DNA of 64,000 nt from NCBI GenBank assembly GCA_934102355.1, contig CAKOSO010000003.1, positions 16,539-80,538 on the forward strand. The letters run 5' to 3'. This document shows positions 25,417 to 34,219 of this stretch, piece after piece. The notes beneath the pieces are model-generated. The model did not search any database. It was not told where the DNA came from and saw nothing but the letters and a program-made list of their open reading frames with translations. This stretch comes from an uncultured Bacilli bacterium (GTDB taxonomy: Bacteria > Bacillota_I > Bacilli_A > RF39 > UBA660). Made by a program: the position numbers and the translations under genes. Every line of letters starts with the position of its first letter. Position 1 is the first letter of the stretch.

Positions 25417-26109
25417 ATGAAAAAAGATATAAATACAATTATAACAATAATAGTAAGTACACTTATAGGTTTAGTAATAGGGTACTTCTTATTTACACAT
25501 GAATGCAAAACAAGACTTATTACATTACCAAAACCAGAAATAACAGGAGGAGAAAGAGGGCAACTTGGAATTGATAAAAACATCAATGAACAAACAATAG
25601 ATAAATATTTAGAAAGAGAAGACTCAGTATATCGTGACATGAGAATGTTAGTGGATCCAGGAAACTATGAAGCAATAGGTGGTGATTCATATCTTTCTGG
25701 AACTATAAAGGGATTTGAAGTTGTACCTTATCCATTATTAACAGAAGTAAAAGGACTACCTGAAGCAGTAGGGGATAGTTATAAAGGAAAAACATTATTC
25801 ACAGAAAATGAAGATGGTACATATAAAGCAAACTACGAAGAATCATTAGAATTTCTTGAATACTACTTCCCTAAAGATAAAAATATATTTTTAATGTGTG
25901 GCGGTGGTGGATACGCTGGAATGACTAAGAAACTTTTAGTATCTCTTGGTTGGGATGAAAACAAAATATATAATATCGGAGGATATTGGTATTATAATGG
26001 TAAGAATAATATCAATCTTAAAAAAACTATAAATGGTAAAACAACCTATGATTTCTGGAAAGTAAATTATCATGATATAGATTTTGACAACTTAACAGAG
26101 GTTAAATAA
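25417..26109 (+). CDS. Membrane-anchored rhodanese-like protein
   Basis: 230 residues: an N-terminal membrane helix (about 8-27), then an extracytoplasmic rhodanese-like domain. The active-site loop reads FLMCGGGGYAG, with the Cys at the usual place at the end of a strand and a following helix (MTKKLLVSLGW). The Gly-rich loop lacks the Arg of thiosulfate sulfurtransferases. IYNIGGYWYYNGKN ends the fold. AAGGAGG before the ATG. It overlaps the following lipoprotein gene by one base (TAATG). Confidence 0.75.
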   Translation: MKKDINTIITIIVSTLIGLVIGYFLFTHECKTRLITLPKPEITGGERGQLGIDKNINEQTIDKYLEREDSVYRDMRMLVDPGNYEAIGGDSYLSGTIKGFEVVPYPLLTEVKGLPEAVGDSYKGKTLFTENEDGTYKANYEESLEFLEYYFPKDKNIFLMCGGGGYAGMTKKLLVSLGWDENKIYNIGGYWYYNGKNNINLKKTINGKTTYDFWKVNYHDIDFDNLTEVK

Positions 26110-26579
26110 TGAAGAAAGTAGTAGTATTAGTATTATGTTTAATAGTATTATTAACAACAGCATGCTCATCAAATAGAACTAATCAAGATGACGACATAGA
26201 AAGAATTTACCTGACAGAAAAATATTATAACAAAGGTGAATTCAAGGAAATAACTAGTAAAGAACTATCAAAACTAAATAAAGAGAATTACGTACTATTT
26301 ACATATAATAACTATTGTATTTTATCAATACCATGTGATAAAATATTTGAAGAATTTATGAAAAAGTACAAAATAGACTTTTTATCAATTCCTTTTGAAG
26401 AATTTAAAAATACTAAGTTTTATGAAACGGTAAAATATGCTCCATCAGCAATTATAGTAAACAACGGGGAAATAGTAGCATATTTAGATGCTAACTCAGA
26501 TGAAGATTTAGCAAAATACCAAGATTCAAAAGAATTTGAAAAATGGTTAAATAATTATATATACTTTACTAAAAAATAA
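26109..26579 (+). CDS. Lipoprotein with thioredoxin-like fold
   Basis: 156 residues. Signal MKKVVVLVLCLIVLLTTACS with lipobox LTTAC. The mature part has NNYCILSIPC, two Cys five residues apart where thioredoxins have CxxC, and a likely cis-Pro in APSAIIVNNGEIV. It may exchange disulfides or sulfur with the rhodanese encoded upstream, to which it is translationally coupled. The fold call comes from the beta-strand/cis-Pro pattern and is moderate. Confidence 0.65.
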   Translation: MKKVVVLVLCLIVLLTTACSSNRTNQDDDIERIYLTEKYYNKGEFKEITSKELSKLNKENYVLFTYNNYCILSIPCDKIFEEFMKKYKIDFLSIPFEEFKNTKFYETVKYAPSAIIVNNGEIVAYLDANSDEDLAKYQDSKEFEKWLNNYIYFTKK

Positions 26580-26595
26580 ATTAAAATCCTTTGTC

Positions 26596-26624
26596 TTGAA
26601 TTTATAAAAATAGAATAGTATAAT
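26596..26624 (+). promoter_or_regulatory. Promoter of the SAM riboswitch-metK unit
   Basis: TTGAAT at 26596-26601 and TATAAT at 26619-26624 with a 17-base spacer; transcription would begin just before the riboswitch. Confidence 0.8.
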
Positions 26625-26632
26625 AAATATAA

Positions 26633-26755
26633 CATCTTATAAAGAGTGGTCGAGGGACTAGCCCTATGACGCCACACCAACCTATTGAATTAGGTGGTAA
26701 AGCTAGAACGATAAGATAACTTTAACACTCAAGAAGTTATCTTGGGTGTTTTTTA
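26633..26755 (+). promoter_or_regulatory. SAM-I (S-box) riboswitch with terminator/antiterminator
   Basis: The aptamer is closed by CTTAT (26636-26640) and ATAAG (26711-26715). It shows the S-box landmarks AAGAG, GGTCGAGGGACTAGCCC, TATGACGCC, CAACC and the AGGTGGTAAAGC element. Downstream, AAGATAACTT (26713-26722) can pair with AAGTTATCTT (26734-26743) as antiterminator. Alternatively AACACTCAAG (26724-26733) pairs with CTTGGGTGTT (26741-26750) plus T-run as terminator. So S-adenosylmethionine binding should switch off the short metK. This is a textbook layout. Confidence 0.92.
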
Positions 26756-26780
26756 TGAGATGAAAAGGAGGAATGAAAAA

Positions 26781-27563
26781 ATGAGTGAAAAAGTAAATCC
26801 TAGTCATCCAGACAAGATAGCAGACAGAATAGCAGGAGCAATGGTTGATCTAGCATATCAAAAAAATGAAAACTGTAAAATAGCAACAGAGGTATTAATT
26901 GGACATGGAAAATGTCACATAATTGTTGAAACTTCAGAGATTTTTACACCTGATGAAGTAGAACAAATTGTAAAAAGAATAGCGGGAGATTTATCACTTG
27001 ATTTAAATGTAGTAAAACAAGATATACACCTAGCAAAAAACCAAAAAGAAAAAATTAGATGTGGTGATAATGGAATATTTAAAGGAGTACCATTAACTAA
27101 CGAACAAAAAGAATTATCAAATATAGCGAGAAACATATATAGCAAATTTAAAAGTGATGGTAAATATATTTTAGATAATAATAGATTAATTATCTGTCAA
27201 AGTAATGCATCCTATAAAGATCTAAAAAAGCTTTATAAAAATGCCGAAATTAATCCATTAGGTGATTGGACTGGAGGATTAGATGTAGATACAGGTGCAA
27301 CAAATAGAAAACTAGGAAGTGATATGGCTGATAGTATCACTGGAGGAGGCATTCATGGAAAAGACTTATCAAAAGCTGATGTATCTATAAATATTTATGC
27401 ATTTAATAAAGCACAAAAATTAAATAAAGAAATAAACCTTAGCTGTGCAATCGGTGATGAAATAATAGATGGGAAACCATATGAAGAAATAGTAAAAGAA
27501 GCAAAAGCATATATAGATAAAATAGGAGGTTTTGAAAAATTAGCTGAATGGGGTCTTTACTAG
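26781..27563 (+). CDS. metK: Short-form S-adenosylmethionine synthetase
   Basis: Makes S-adenosylmethionine from methionine and ATP. The 260-residue protein is far shorter than the usual 380-400. It keeps the opening SEKVNPSHPDKIADRIAGA (as SEGHPDK in standard MetK), GDNGIFKGVP (for GDQGxMFGYA), and a Gly-rich block TGGGIHGKDLSKADVS (for GGGAFSGKDPTKVDRS). Large internal parts of canonical MetK are absent. I recall such short MATs in gut Bacillota. AAGGAGG nine bases before the ATG at 26781 fixes the start. The SAM riboswitch upstream strongly supports the role. Confidence 0.88.
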   Translation: MSEKVNPSHPDKIADRIAGAMVDLAYQKNENCKIATEVLIGHGKCHIIVETSEIFTPDEVEQIVKRIAGDLSLDLNVVKQDIHLAKNQKEKIRCGDNGIFKGVPLTNEQKELSNIARNIYSKFKSDGKYILDNNRLIICQSNASYKDLKKLYKNAEINPLGDWTGGLDVDTGATNRKLGSDMADSITGGGIHGKDLSKADVSINIYAFNKAQKLNKEINLSCAIGDEIIDGKPYEEIVKEAKAYIDKIGGFEKLAEWGLY

Positions 27564-27568
27564 TATTA

Positions 27569-27597
27569 TTGACTAATTCATCGAAATACTGTATAAT
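27569..27597 (+). promoter_or_regulatory. Promoter of the 1282-aa multidomain gene
   Basis: TTGACT and TATAAT with 17 bases between; AAAGGGGA and the ATG at 27628 follow. Confidence 0.85.
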
Positions 27598-27627
27598 ATC
27601 TGAAAATTTATGAAAGGGGAAATAATT

Positions 27628-30600
27628 ATGATAACTAGTAAAAATATTTTAACAAACTTAGAATCGGATAAACTTAGTGTAGAACAAAAAGAAGCATTAT
27701 CTAGAAAAAAAGAAAAAGCTTTAAATAAAGCAATTAGTAGTTTAAGTGCTAAAAGAATAATTTATTATTTATTTGAATCAAATATCCCCAAATCAGTAAA
27801 AAAAATAATATCAGATAAAGTAGATGAACTAGGAAAAGATTACAATGATAAAAAATTAAAGAAAATAAAAGAAATTTTTAAACAATCAAATTTATTTAAA
27901 TCAGAATTTTTATATAAAAACTATTATCCAAAAGAATTAAAAAAAGAAATAGTAGAAAATATATACCAAGACAATGTAATTGAATTAATTATAAAAAAAT
28001 CAATACCATTTGAAATTATAAAAATCATTATAGATGTAAAACTTAGTGATCATCAGTTAATAGATCTATTAAGAAAAAATATAGATCCAAAAACAAGAGA
28101 TTATATAACAACAAACGGTTTTAAAACAGCTTATGGAATTTACTGTGCTTTATGTAATGATGAAATAAGCCAGTTTGATAAGGATAAAATAATCGTAAAC
28201 AGAATAAATTCTAAAAACTTATTTGATGTATTAGATAATAAAAATTTAAAACCTTATACAAGACAAAACATAGTAGATAAAAAATCTGAAGAAATAGAAA
28301 GTTTTATAGATAGTTTAAATGAAGATAATATACTAAATAAAATTAACGATTATAAAATACCAGAAGAAATTGTAAGAAAGATATTTTTAACAAAAATAGA
28401 TGCAATTAACTCTGCAATCAAAAGATTAAAAATATATGAAATAAAGTTTTTTATAATAATTGCAAAAAATGAAGAATTAATAAGAAGTATAATAGAAAAG
28501 AATCCAAAGAAATCAAGACTTGCAATAAGAACATTATCTGATTATGAAACCTTAGTAGTTTTAAATAGAGAATATGTACCAAAAGAATTAAAAAATCTTA
28601 TCATTGAAAAAAAGTCTAATGCAATAAAAAGAAAAATTGAAAAATTGGATTATTCAAGTATTAAATATACATATTTAGCAGAAAGTTCACACCTACCATT
28701 AAGTATACAAAAAGAAATTCTAAAACAAAAAGAAAGTTTATTAGAAAAAGAAATGAAAAAAGACAATGCTTACACATTAATAAACGAATTATTATTTGGT
28801 TCATCTGGAACAGAAGCTAAAAGACTAATGATTAGATTAGGGATAAATGAAAACAATATATTTAAAACTCTTTATGAATGTAGAACTAATAATAATGCAA
28901 TAAACTTAATTCTAGATGAAAAAAAAGATTTAATTGAAAACTATCTAAGTCATTTAAATGTACTTGATCTACTAACATTAAAATCAATCAAAGATCAAAA
29001 TGTAAAAGATGAAATAGTTATTAGAAATTATGATAAAATTCTTGAAATATTAAAAAAAGAAAAAAAGGATATGTTATATAAATATATAGATAATGAAGAC
29101 ATATCTGAATATATGAAAACAATTATAATTGAATTAAATGGAATTGAAAAAGATAATTTAGAAAACTTTAAGCAATTAATTAAATATAATGATAGTAAAA
29201 AAGTGCTAAAATATTTTGAATCAATAAAAGACTTTATAATAAAAAATAATATTAACTTTGAGTCATTTATCCAATATGGAAGTGGTACTAATACATACGA
29301 AGATTGGATAGATAACATAATAAAAATAATTAAGAATAAAAAAACAGATGATTTTATAAATGTGAATAATTATTTATTAGGAAACTACTATGAAGACAAT
29401 CAAGAAGAAAACGCAGTTCAAAGAATTAATAATTTTTTGCAAACATTATCTAATTTTAATACTAATTATAAATTATTATCATCGTTACCAAAAATAGATA
29501 GAAGACTTAGTGAAAAAGAAAAAGATAATTTATATTTCTTGTTTAACACAAATGAAAAGGACAAATTCATTGTTGATTCATTAGATAAAATTGATAAATA
29601 TAGAAATGAACTTTATGATAGTTATAAATATATAGTAAATACAAAAAGTGTAACTGTAGAAGAATTAAAAGATATATATAATAAAGTTGTATTTTGTAAA
29701 TCAACTATTGTAATAGAAAATATTGGAGGAACAAAAACATTACTGGCGTTAAAAGAACAAAACCATAATTCTAAGTCATTCTGTGATTTAACTGATGTAC
29801 TCATTCATTATTCAAAAACAATTGAAAAAGTAAATTGTTCGAATAGTGTAGAAGGATTAAGGAGCGGTTTAAAGTATTTACTTAATAACAAAGAAGCTTT
29901 AAATAAAATTCAGAATTCATGTTCTGATATTGAAAGAAAGATTCGTAAACTATTTGAGCTAGACTCTATAATAAACTTAACAAAACTATCTAGTGTTGAG
30001 GAAGATGTTATCCTAAACAAGGAGCTATCAGATAGATATGGAGGAAAAGTCTTTGATCTTTCAGATAAAAACTATATATTATATGGACATGTTTTAAGTT
30101 CATCTGAAAATATTAAAGATTTAGTTGAGGGAAAATCAAATGGAAAAAATAACTTCATATCAGTAAGTCCAATTAGTTATAGGGAACAAAAATATTACTA
30201 TGACAGATATAGTTCAATTATTGCATTCGATACAATTCCTAAAGGAAGTTTTGTTTGCAGTTCGATTAATAACATGGGAAGCAACTATAGCATAAGTGGC
30301 AATTCATCAGAAGTAAAAGAAATAACAAGAGACCAAAGGGGAATTCTAGAAACAAGTGTAGCTGGAAAAAGTAATTCTGAAGTACTTTTATATCGTGAAG
30401 GATTAATACCATGCGGAATTATTTTACCAAACGGGAAAGAACCTAATATAGTTGAATTAGAATACCATAAAAAATATAATCTTCCATTCATTATAACTCA
30501 GAAGAAAAATACGACAATTGAAAATCCAAAAAATATATTTGGTCAAAATAATGATATAACCATAAATATGGAAGAAAATAAAGCTATAAATACATTAGAA

Positions 30601-31476
30601 AAAATCAGCAATCTATCAATAATAGAAAAACAAGATGAAAAATATACAGGAAGAGAAATAGCAATAATTACCGATTGTCATTCAATGTATGAACCAACAC
30701 TTGCTGTACTAGAATCGATTAGAAGAAATGGAATTACTGAGATATACTCTTTAGGAGATAATGTAGGATTTGGTCCAAACCCAGCTGAAATAGTAGATAT
30801 GTTAGAAGATTATAAAGTTAAATCTGTAGCAGGAAATAGTGAATATTACAATATTTTAGGAACAAAAATATTCCCTTATTTAGATAAAGAAAGACTTGAA
30901 AATCAAGATTGGACAAAAGATAAACTTGGAAGTTCAAGAATTGAGAAACTAAAACTATATAAACCATCAATTGATCTAGATCTTGGAAATAAAAAAATAG
31001 CACTTTGCCATTTTGCTAATGATGTAAGATGGGACTTTACAAAAAATAGTACATGGACATATCAAAGTAATTTTATTCCTGGAGAATCAAGCAGACAGTT
31101 TTTGTATACAAATAGTAAAGAGGCAAACGAAAGAATAGAAAACTATATAAAACATAATAGAATATTTAATACAGTTAAAGAAAAACCACTATTTGAAGGC
31201 AAAAAAATAACAGATTATGATGCGGTTTTCCAAGGACATGTTCACTTTGAAATGAATGATTGTTTAAATAATACAGAAATACATACTTTAAGAGCATTAG
31301 GAATGGGTAATAAAGATGGCGAAAATGGTGCATGTTACTACGTATTAAAAGAAAGAAAAGATGGGGGCTTTGATACATTTAGAATAATAGTTAATTTTAA
31401 TAAAAGGGACTTAGTTTCAAATATTAAATCAAGTAGTATACCACATAAACAAAAAGTACTTAGTTTTTTTAACTAG
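27628..31476 (+). CDS. Large helical-repeat protein with C-terminal metallophosphoesterase
   Basis: 1282 residues, no signal peptide. About the first 600 residues are Lys-rich helices with a recurring HEAT-like unit: x-P-K/E-x-(V/L)-K-x-x-I-x-x-K, seen as IPKSVKKIISDK, YPKELKKEIVEN, IPEEIVRKIFLTK, VPKELKNLIIEK and LPLSIQKEILKQK. Residues about 813-955 form a separate domain (LYGHVLSSSEN, NFISVSPISY, SEVLLYREGLIP). Its H-SxS-E spacing resembles ADP-ribosyltransferase folds, but weakly. Residues about 1008-1282 are a calcineurin-like phosphoesterase: TDCHS, LGDNVGFGPNP, GNSEY, CHFAN, GHVHFE. The in-frame ATG at 27610 overlaps the SD. Role unknown. Confidence 0.8.
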   Translation: MITSKNILTNLESDKLSVEQKEALSRKKEKALNKAISSLSAKRIIYYLFESNIPKSVKKIISDKVDELGKDYNDKKLKKIKEIFKQSNLFKSEFLYKNYYPKELKKEIVENIYQDNVIELIIKKSIPFEIIKIIIDVKLSDHQLIDLLRKNIDPKTRDYITTNGFKTAYGIYCALCNDEISQFDKDKIIVNRINSKNLFDVLDNKNLKPYTRQNIVDKKSEEIESFIDSLNEDNILNKINDYKIPEEIVRKIFLTKIDAINSAIKRLKIYEIKFFIIIAKNEELIRSIIEKNPKKSRLAIRTLSDYETLVVLNREYVPKELKNLIIEKKSNAIKRKIEKLDYSSIKYTYLAESSHLPLSIQKEILKQKESLLEKEMKKDNAYTLINELLFGSSGTEAKRLMIRLGINENNIFKTLYECRTNNNAINLILDEKKDLIENYLSHLNVLDLLTLKSIKDQNVKDEIVIRNYDKILEILKKEKKDMLYKYIDNEDISEYMKTIIIELNGIEKDNLENFKQLIKYNDSKKVLKYFESIKDFIIKNNINFESFIQYGSGTNTYEDWIDNIIKIIKNKKTDDFINVNNYLLGNYYEDNQEENAVQRINNFLQTLSNFNTNYKLLSSLPKIDRRLSEKEKDNLYFLFNTNEKDKFIVDSLDKIDKYRNELYDSYKYIVNTKSVTVEELKDIYNKVVFCKSTIVIENIGGTKTLLALKEQNHNSKSFCDLTDVLIHYSKTIEKVNCSNSVEGLRSGLKYLLNNKEALNKIQNSCSDIERKIRKLFELDSIINLTKLSSVEEDVILNKELSDRYGGKVFDLSDKNYILYGHVLSSSENIKDLVEGKSNGKNNFISVSPISYREQKYYYDRYSSIIAFDTIPKGSFVCSSINNMGSNYSISGNSSEVKEITRDQRGILETSVAGKSNSEVLLYREGLIPCGIILPNGKEPNIVELEYHKKYNLPFIITQKKNTTIENPKNIFGQNNDITINMEENKAINTLEKISNLSIIEKQDEKYTGREIAIITDCHSMYEPTLAVLESIRRNGITEIYSLGDNVGFGPNPAEIVDMLEDYKVKSVAGNSEYYNILGTKIFPYLDKERLENQDWTKDKLGSSRIEKLKLYKPSIDLDLGNKKIALCHFANDVRWDFTKNSTWTYQSNFIPGESSRQFLYTNSKEANERIENYIKHNRIFNTVKEKPLFEGKKITDYDAVFQGHVHFEMNDCLNNTEIHTLRALGMGNKDGENGACYYVLKERKDGGFDTFRIIVNFNKRDLVSNIKSSSIPHKQKVLSFFN

Positions 31477-31485
31477 TGCTTTTTA
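31451..31485 (+). terminator. Terminator overlapping the end of the 1282-aa gene
   Basis: AAAAAGTACTTAGTT pairs imperfectly with AACTAGTGCTTTTT; the stop codon lies inside the hairpin. Confidence 0.6.
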
Positions 31486-31551
31486 TATTATTGAAATAAC
31501 AACAATAGTAAGATAAAATAATACAGTAAAGCTACCAAGGAGGTAAATAAA

Positions 31552-32001
31552 ATGAAAGAATTAAAACATTTAGGAGCATATGGAATCATAATAAAAGATG
31601 ATCAAATTTTACTTATTAAAAAGGTAAGTGGTCCATATGACGGAAAACTTGATTTACCAGGAGGAACAATTGAATTTAAAGAAACCCCAGAAGAAGCAGT
31701 AAAAAGAGAATTAAAAGAAGAAACAGGACTTGAAATAACAGAATATAATTTATTTGATGCAAACTCAGTAACTGTAAACTGGAAATATAAAAATGAAGAT
31801 ATTATTACTCATCATATAGGAATATTTTACAAAATAACAAAATACAAAAATAAAATAAAAGAAAATATTGATATTGATGAAATAAATGATGATTCATTGG
31901 GAGCCGGCTTTTATAAAATCAGTGAATTAACAAAAAAAGATCTATCTTCTATAACAATCTTAGAATTAGAAAAATTAGGTTACAAAATAAATACTCCTTG
32001 A
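31552..32001 (+). CDS. Nudix hydrolase
   Basis: 149 residues. The full Nudix box Gx5Ex7REUxEExGU is present at 38-60, with REL, EE and TGL at the required spacing. Family members cleave nucleoside diphosphates linked to another group, for example ADP-ribose, NADH or oxidised dNTPs; the specificity is open. It ends in TGA, which shows that TGA is a stop in this organism. AAGGAGG precedes the ATG. It lies just after the multidomain gene, separated by a terminator-like hairpin. Confidence 0.9.
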   Translation: MKELKHLGAYGIIIKDDQILLIKKVSGPYDGKLDLPGGTIEFKETPEEAVKRELKEETGLEITEYNLFDANSVTVNWKYKNEDIITHHIGIFYKITKYKNKIKENIDIDEINDDSLGAGFYKISELTKKDLSSITILELEKLGYKINTP

Positions 32002-32026
32002 CAATTTTTAAAAAAAGTATTACTAT
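31998..32026 (+). promoter_or_regulatory. Promoter of the Gre-like gene
   Basis: TTGACA at 31998-32003 overlaps the Nudix stop codon; TACTAT lies at 32021-32026 after 17 bases. Confidence 0.75.
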
Positions 32027-32053
32027 ATACTAACACAAATTGGAGGAGAAATA

Positions 32054-32617
32054 ATGAAAAATAAGAACAACAGTAATAATAATGCAAGAATAATGACAAA
32101 GGAAGGATATAATGAGCTTTTATTAGAATATGCAAAATTAAAGGTAGAACTAGCAGAAATAAGAGAAGAAATGAATGAAAACATTCTAAAAGGTGCAGAT
32201 GAACAAAGTCCATCATTACAATCATTACAAGCAAGATATAATATTAAATCTGGTGAATTACTAAGAATATCAAGAAAACTAGAAAATATAACTATTGTAA
32301 ATAAAATTGAAAATGACAACCTAATTGATATTAATGATATTTTAACAGTTAGCTTAGAAACAAATGGTGAAGAAGAAGTAATAACAGTTAAAATTGTAGA
32401 GGTATTAAATGATTTAGGGAATGATGATATTGAACCAGTTTTAACTAATAGTCCTATGGGGAGGGCTTTATACGGGCAAGCACTTAGTGAAAAAAGAGAA
32501 TTCCAAGTTAATGGAAATACAATGTATGTAACAGCTTTATCAAAAGTTGAAGTAAAAGAAAAAAATAAAAAGAATAACCCAGTAAGAGAAAGAGCTTTAA
32601 ACACTCAAAATAAATAA
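32054..32617 (+). CDS. GreA/GreB-family transcription factor, divergent paralogue
   Basis: 187 residues. RIMTKEGYNELLLEYAKLK opens the Gre coiled coil, and the C-terminal domain keeps NSPMGRALYGQ, the Gre signature region contacting RNA polymerase. The coiled-coil tip, GDLSEN in true GreA, reads ILKGADEQSPSL. The pair of acidic residues that directs transcript cleavage is therefore rearranged. It has an extra Asn-rich N terminus and a Lys-rich tail. The genuine GreA is at 59539, so this may be an anti-Gre or regulatory variant. GGAGGAG before the ATG. Confidence 0.82.
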   Translation: MKNKNNSNNNARIMTKEGYNELLLEYAKLKVELAEIREEMNENILKGADEQSPSLQSLQARYNIKSGELLRISRKLENITIVNKIENDNLIDINDILTVSLETNGEEEVITVKIVEVLNDLGNDDIEPVLTNSPMGRALYGQALSEKREFQVNGNTMYVTALSKVEVKEKNKKNNPVRERALNTQNK

Positions 32618-32619
32618 TA

Positions 32620-32650
32620 AAATAAGTAGCTTTTTACTTATTTTTTTTAT
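32620..32650 (+). terminator. Terminator after the Gre paralogue
   Basis: Stem AATAAGTA/TACTTATT followed by eight T. Confidence 0.85.
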
Positions 32651-32654
32651 AGTT

Positions 32655-32682
32655 TTGACAAATTTTAAAAATATGATATAAT
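32655..32682 (+). promoter_or_regulatory. Promoter of the DUF488-like gene
   Basis: TTGACA (32655-32660), 16-base spacer, TATAAT (32677-32682). Confidence 0.8.
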
Positions 32683-32708
32683 AATAACGCAAAAAAGGAG
32701 TGATGGTT

Positions 32709-33329
32709 GTGGTATACACATGTTCGATTAAAAATTATAAACCTAATGATTATAGAACAATGATAATTTCAAATGATATAAAACTTGATAGAGCAAATAA
32801 CTTAGATGAATTAGCACCTACAGAAGAAATAAACAGTGAATGGAGAAAAAATATAGATAATATTTCAGAAGTTGAAAATACTAAACGTTACATAAAACAA
32901 TATTACAATAAAGTCTTATCAAAACTAGACCCAGAAAGTATTTATAGATATGCATATTCAGGTGTCCTATTATGTGATGACATAGATACAAATCCAAATC
33001 TTAGACACATTATAGCAGCATGGTTAGAAATATTTCTTGAAACTGAAATACCAGATATTAAATTTAATGGAAAACATATGGAAAAGTTAGAAAGACCAAC
33101 ATATATTAAAGACCTGTTAGAAAGACAAGTGAAAAAGCAAACTGATATGAAAGGATTTACATCTTTAATGGCAGTAAGACTATTTGAAGAAGGTAATAAA
33201 CTAGAAATTAAAGCAGAAAAGTTAGAAAAAATTGGAAAAGATAGCAACTGGATAAGACAACAAGCATCATACTTAAGAAGTGAAGCAGATTACGTTGAAG
33301 CAAGAAGCCAAACAAGAAAAAGAGCATAA
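32709..33329 (+). CDS. Hypothetical cytoplasmic protein, DUF488-like
   Basis: 206 residues from the GTG at 32709. The AAGGAG at 32695-32700 is eight bases upstream, which is a better fit than the ATG at 32703. The middle segment GVLLCDDIDTNPNLRHIIAAWL resembles in order the LLCxE...CHRxxxAxxL core of DUF488, but the His/Cys pattern is incomplete. The C-terminal half is a charged helix pair. It is 19 bp from the TtcA-like gene, likely cotranscribed. Function unknown. Confidence 0.6.
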   Translation: MVYTCSIKNYKPNDYRTMIISNDIKLDRANNLDELAPTEEINSEWRKNIDNISEVENTKRYIKQYYNKVLSKLDPESIYRYAYSGVLLCDDIDTNPNLRHIIAAWLEIFLETEIPDIKFNGKHMEKLERPTYIKDLLERQVKKQTDMKGFTSLMAVRLFEEGNKLEIKAEKLEKIGKDSNWIRQQASYLRSEADYVEARSQTRKRA

Positions 33330-33348
33330 ATTAAATAAAGGAATAAAA

Positions 33349-34176
33349 ATGGAAAGAAAAGAAGAAATAGAAAGAAGTATCATAAAGAGATTTAGAAAAG
33401 AAATCTGGAGAAACTTTATAAAAGCAGTACAAGAATACGAATTAATTAAAGAAAATGATAACATAATGGTTTGCATAAGTGGTGGAAAAGATTCATTTTT
33501 ACTAGCAAAATGTATTCAAGAACTACAACGCCATGGAAAATATCCATTTAAAGCAGAATTTGTAGTAATGAATCCAGGATACAAAAAAGAAAATGTAGAT
33601 AAAATAATAGAAAACTCAAAAATTTTAGGAATACCTATAAAAATGTTTGAAAGCGATATTTTTGAAGTAGTTTCTAATATAGAAAAAAGCCCTTGTTACC
33701 TGTGTGCAAGAATGAGAAGGGGTTTTCTATATAGTAAAGCTAAAGAATTGGGGTGCAACAAAATAGCACTTGGACATCATTTTGATGATGTGATAGAAAC
33801 AACTTTATTATCAATGTTTTATGGTTCCGAAATAAAAACAATGATGCCTAAATTAAAAAGTGAAAATTTTGAAGGATTAGAACTTATAAGACCACTATAT
33901 TTAATAAAAGAAGAATCAGTTATAGCTTGGAAAAAATTCAACAACTTAGAATTTATAAACTGTGCCTGTAGATTTACTGAAAGAAACTACCAAGAAGTAA
34001 ATGACAACAGTAAAAGAAAAGAAATAAAAGATTTAATAAAACAATTAAAAAAGATTAATCCTAATATCGATAAAAACATATTTAAAAGCTTAGATAATGT
34101 AAATATGAATTGTATACTAACATATACAAAAGATGGAAACAGACATAGTTTTTTAGAAGAATACGATAAACAGTAA
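33349..34176 (+). CDS. TtcA-like tRNA thiolation ATPase (PP-loop)
   Basis: 275 residues. The PP-loop SGGKDS that adenylates a tRNA base is at about 45-50. CYLCARMRRG and the following GHHFDDVIETTLLSMFYG are typical of TtcA/TilS-type enzymes and the conserved CxxC of TtcA-like proteins. A later pair NCACRF is also present. TtcA makes 2-thiocytidine at position 32. Here the exact base is inferred only from the family. AAAGGA lies before the ATG at 33349; the longer frame from 33280 has no SD. Confidence 0.85.
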   Translation: MERKEEIERSIIKRFRKEIWRNFIKAVQEYELIKENDNIMVCISGGKDSFLLAKCIQELQRHGKYPFKAEFVVMNPGYKKENVDKIIENSKILGIPIKMFESDIFEVVSNIEKSPCYLCARMRRGFLYSKAKELGCNKIALGHHFDDVIETTLLSMFYGSEIKTMMPKLKSENFEGLELIRPLYLIKEESVIAWKKFNNLEFINCACRFTERNYQEVNDNSKRKEIKDLIKQLKKINPNIDKNIFKSLDNVNMNCILTYTKDGNRHSFLEEYDKQ

Positions 34177-34178
34177 CT

Positions 34179-34216
34179 AAAATCACGTAGTTTAATATCA
34201 TAAACTAGGTGATTTT
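34179..34216 (+). promoter_or_regulatory. Long hairpin before murE that includes its ribosome binding site
   Basis: AAAATCAC, G, TAGTTTA (34179-34194) pairs perfectly with TAAACTA, G, GTGATTTT (34201-34216), leaving a six-base loop and one G-G mismatch. The AGGTGATT that would serve as SD for the ATG at 34220 lies in the 3' arm. It can act as terminator for the upstream gene, as translational lock for murE, or both. Confidence 0.6.
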
Positions 34217-34219
34217 ATT

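Noticed and set aside
32023..32604. 193-residue minus-strand frame opposite the Gre-like gene
   Set aside because: It is the mirror of a well-supported plus-strand gene, Ser/Phe/Leu-rich, with no SD.
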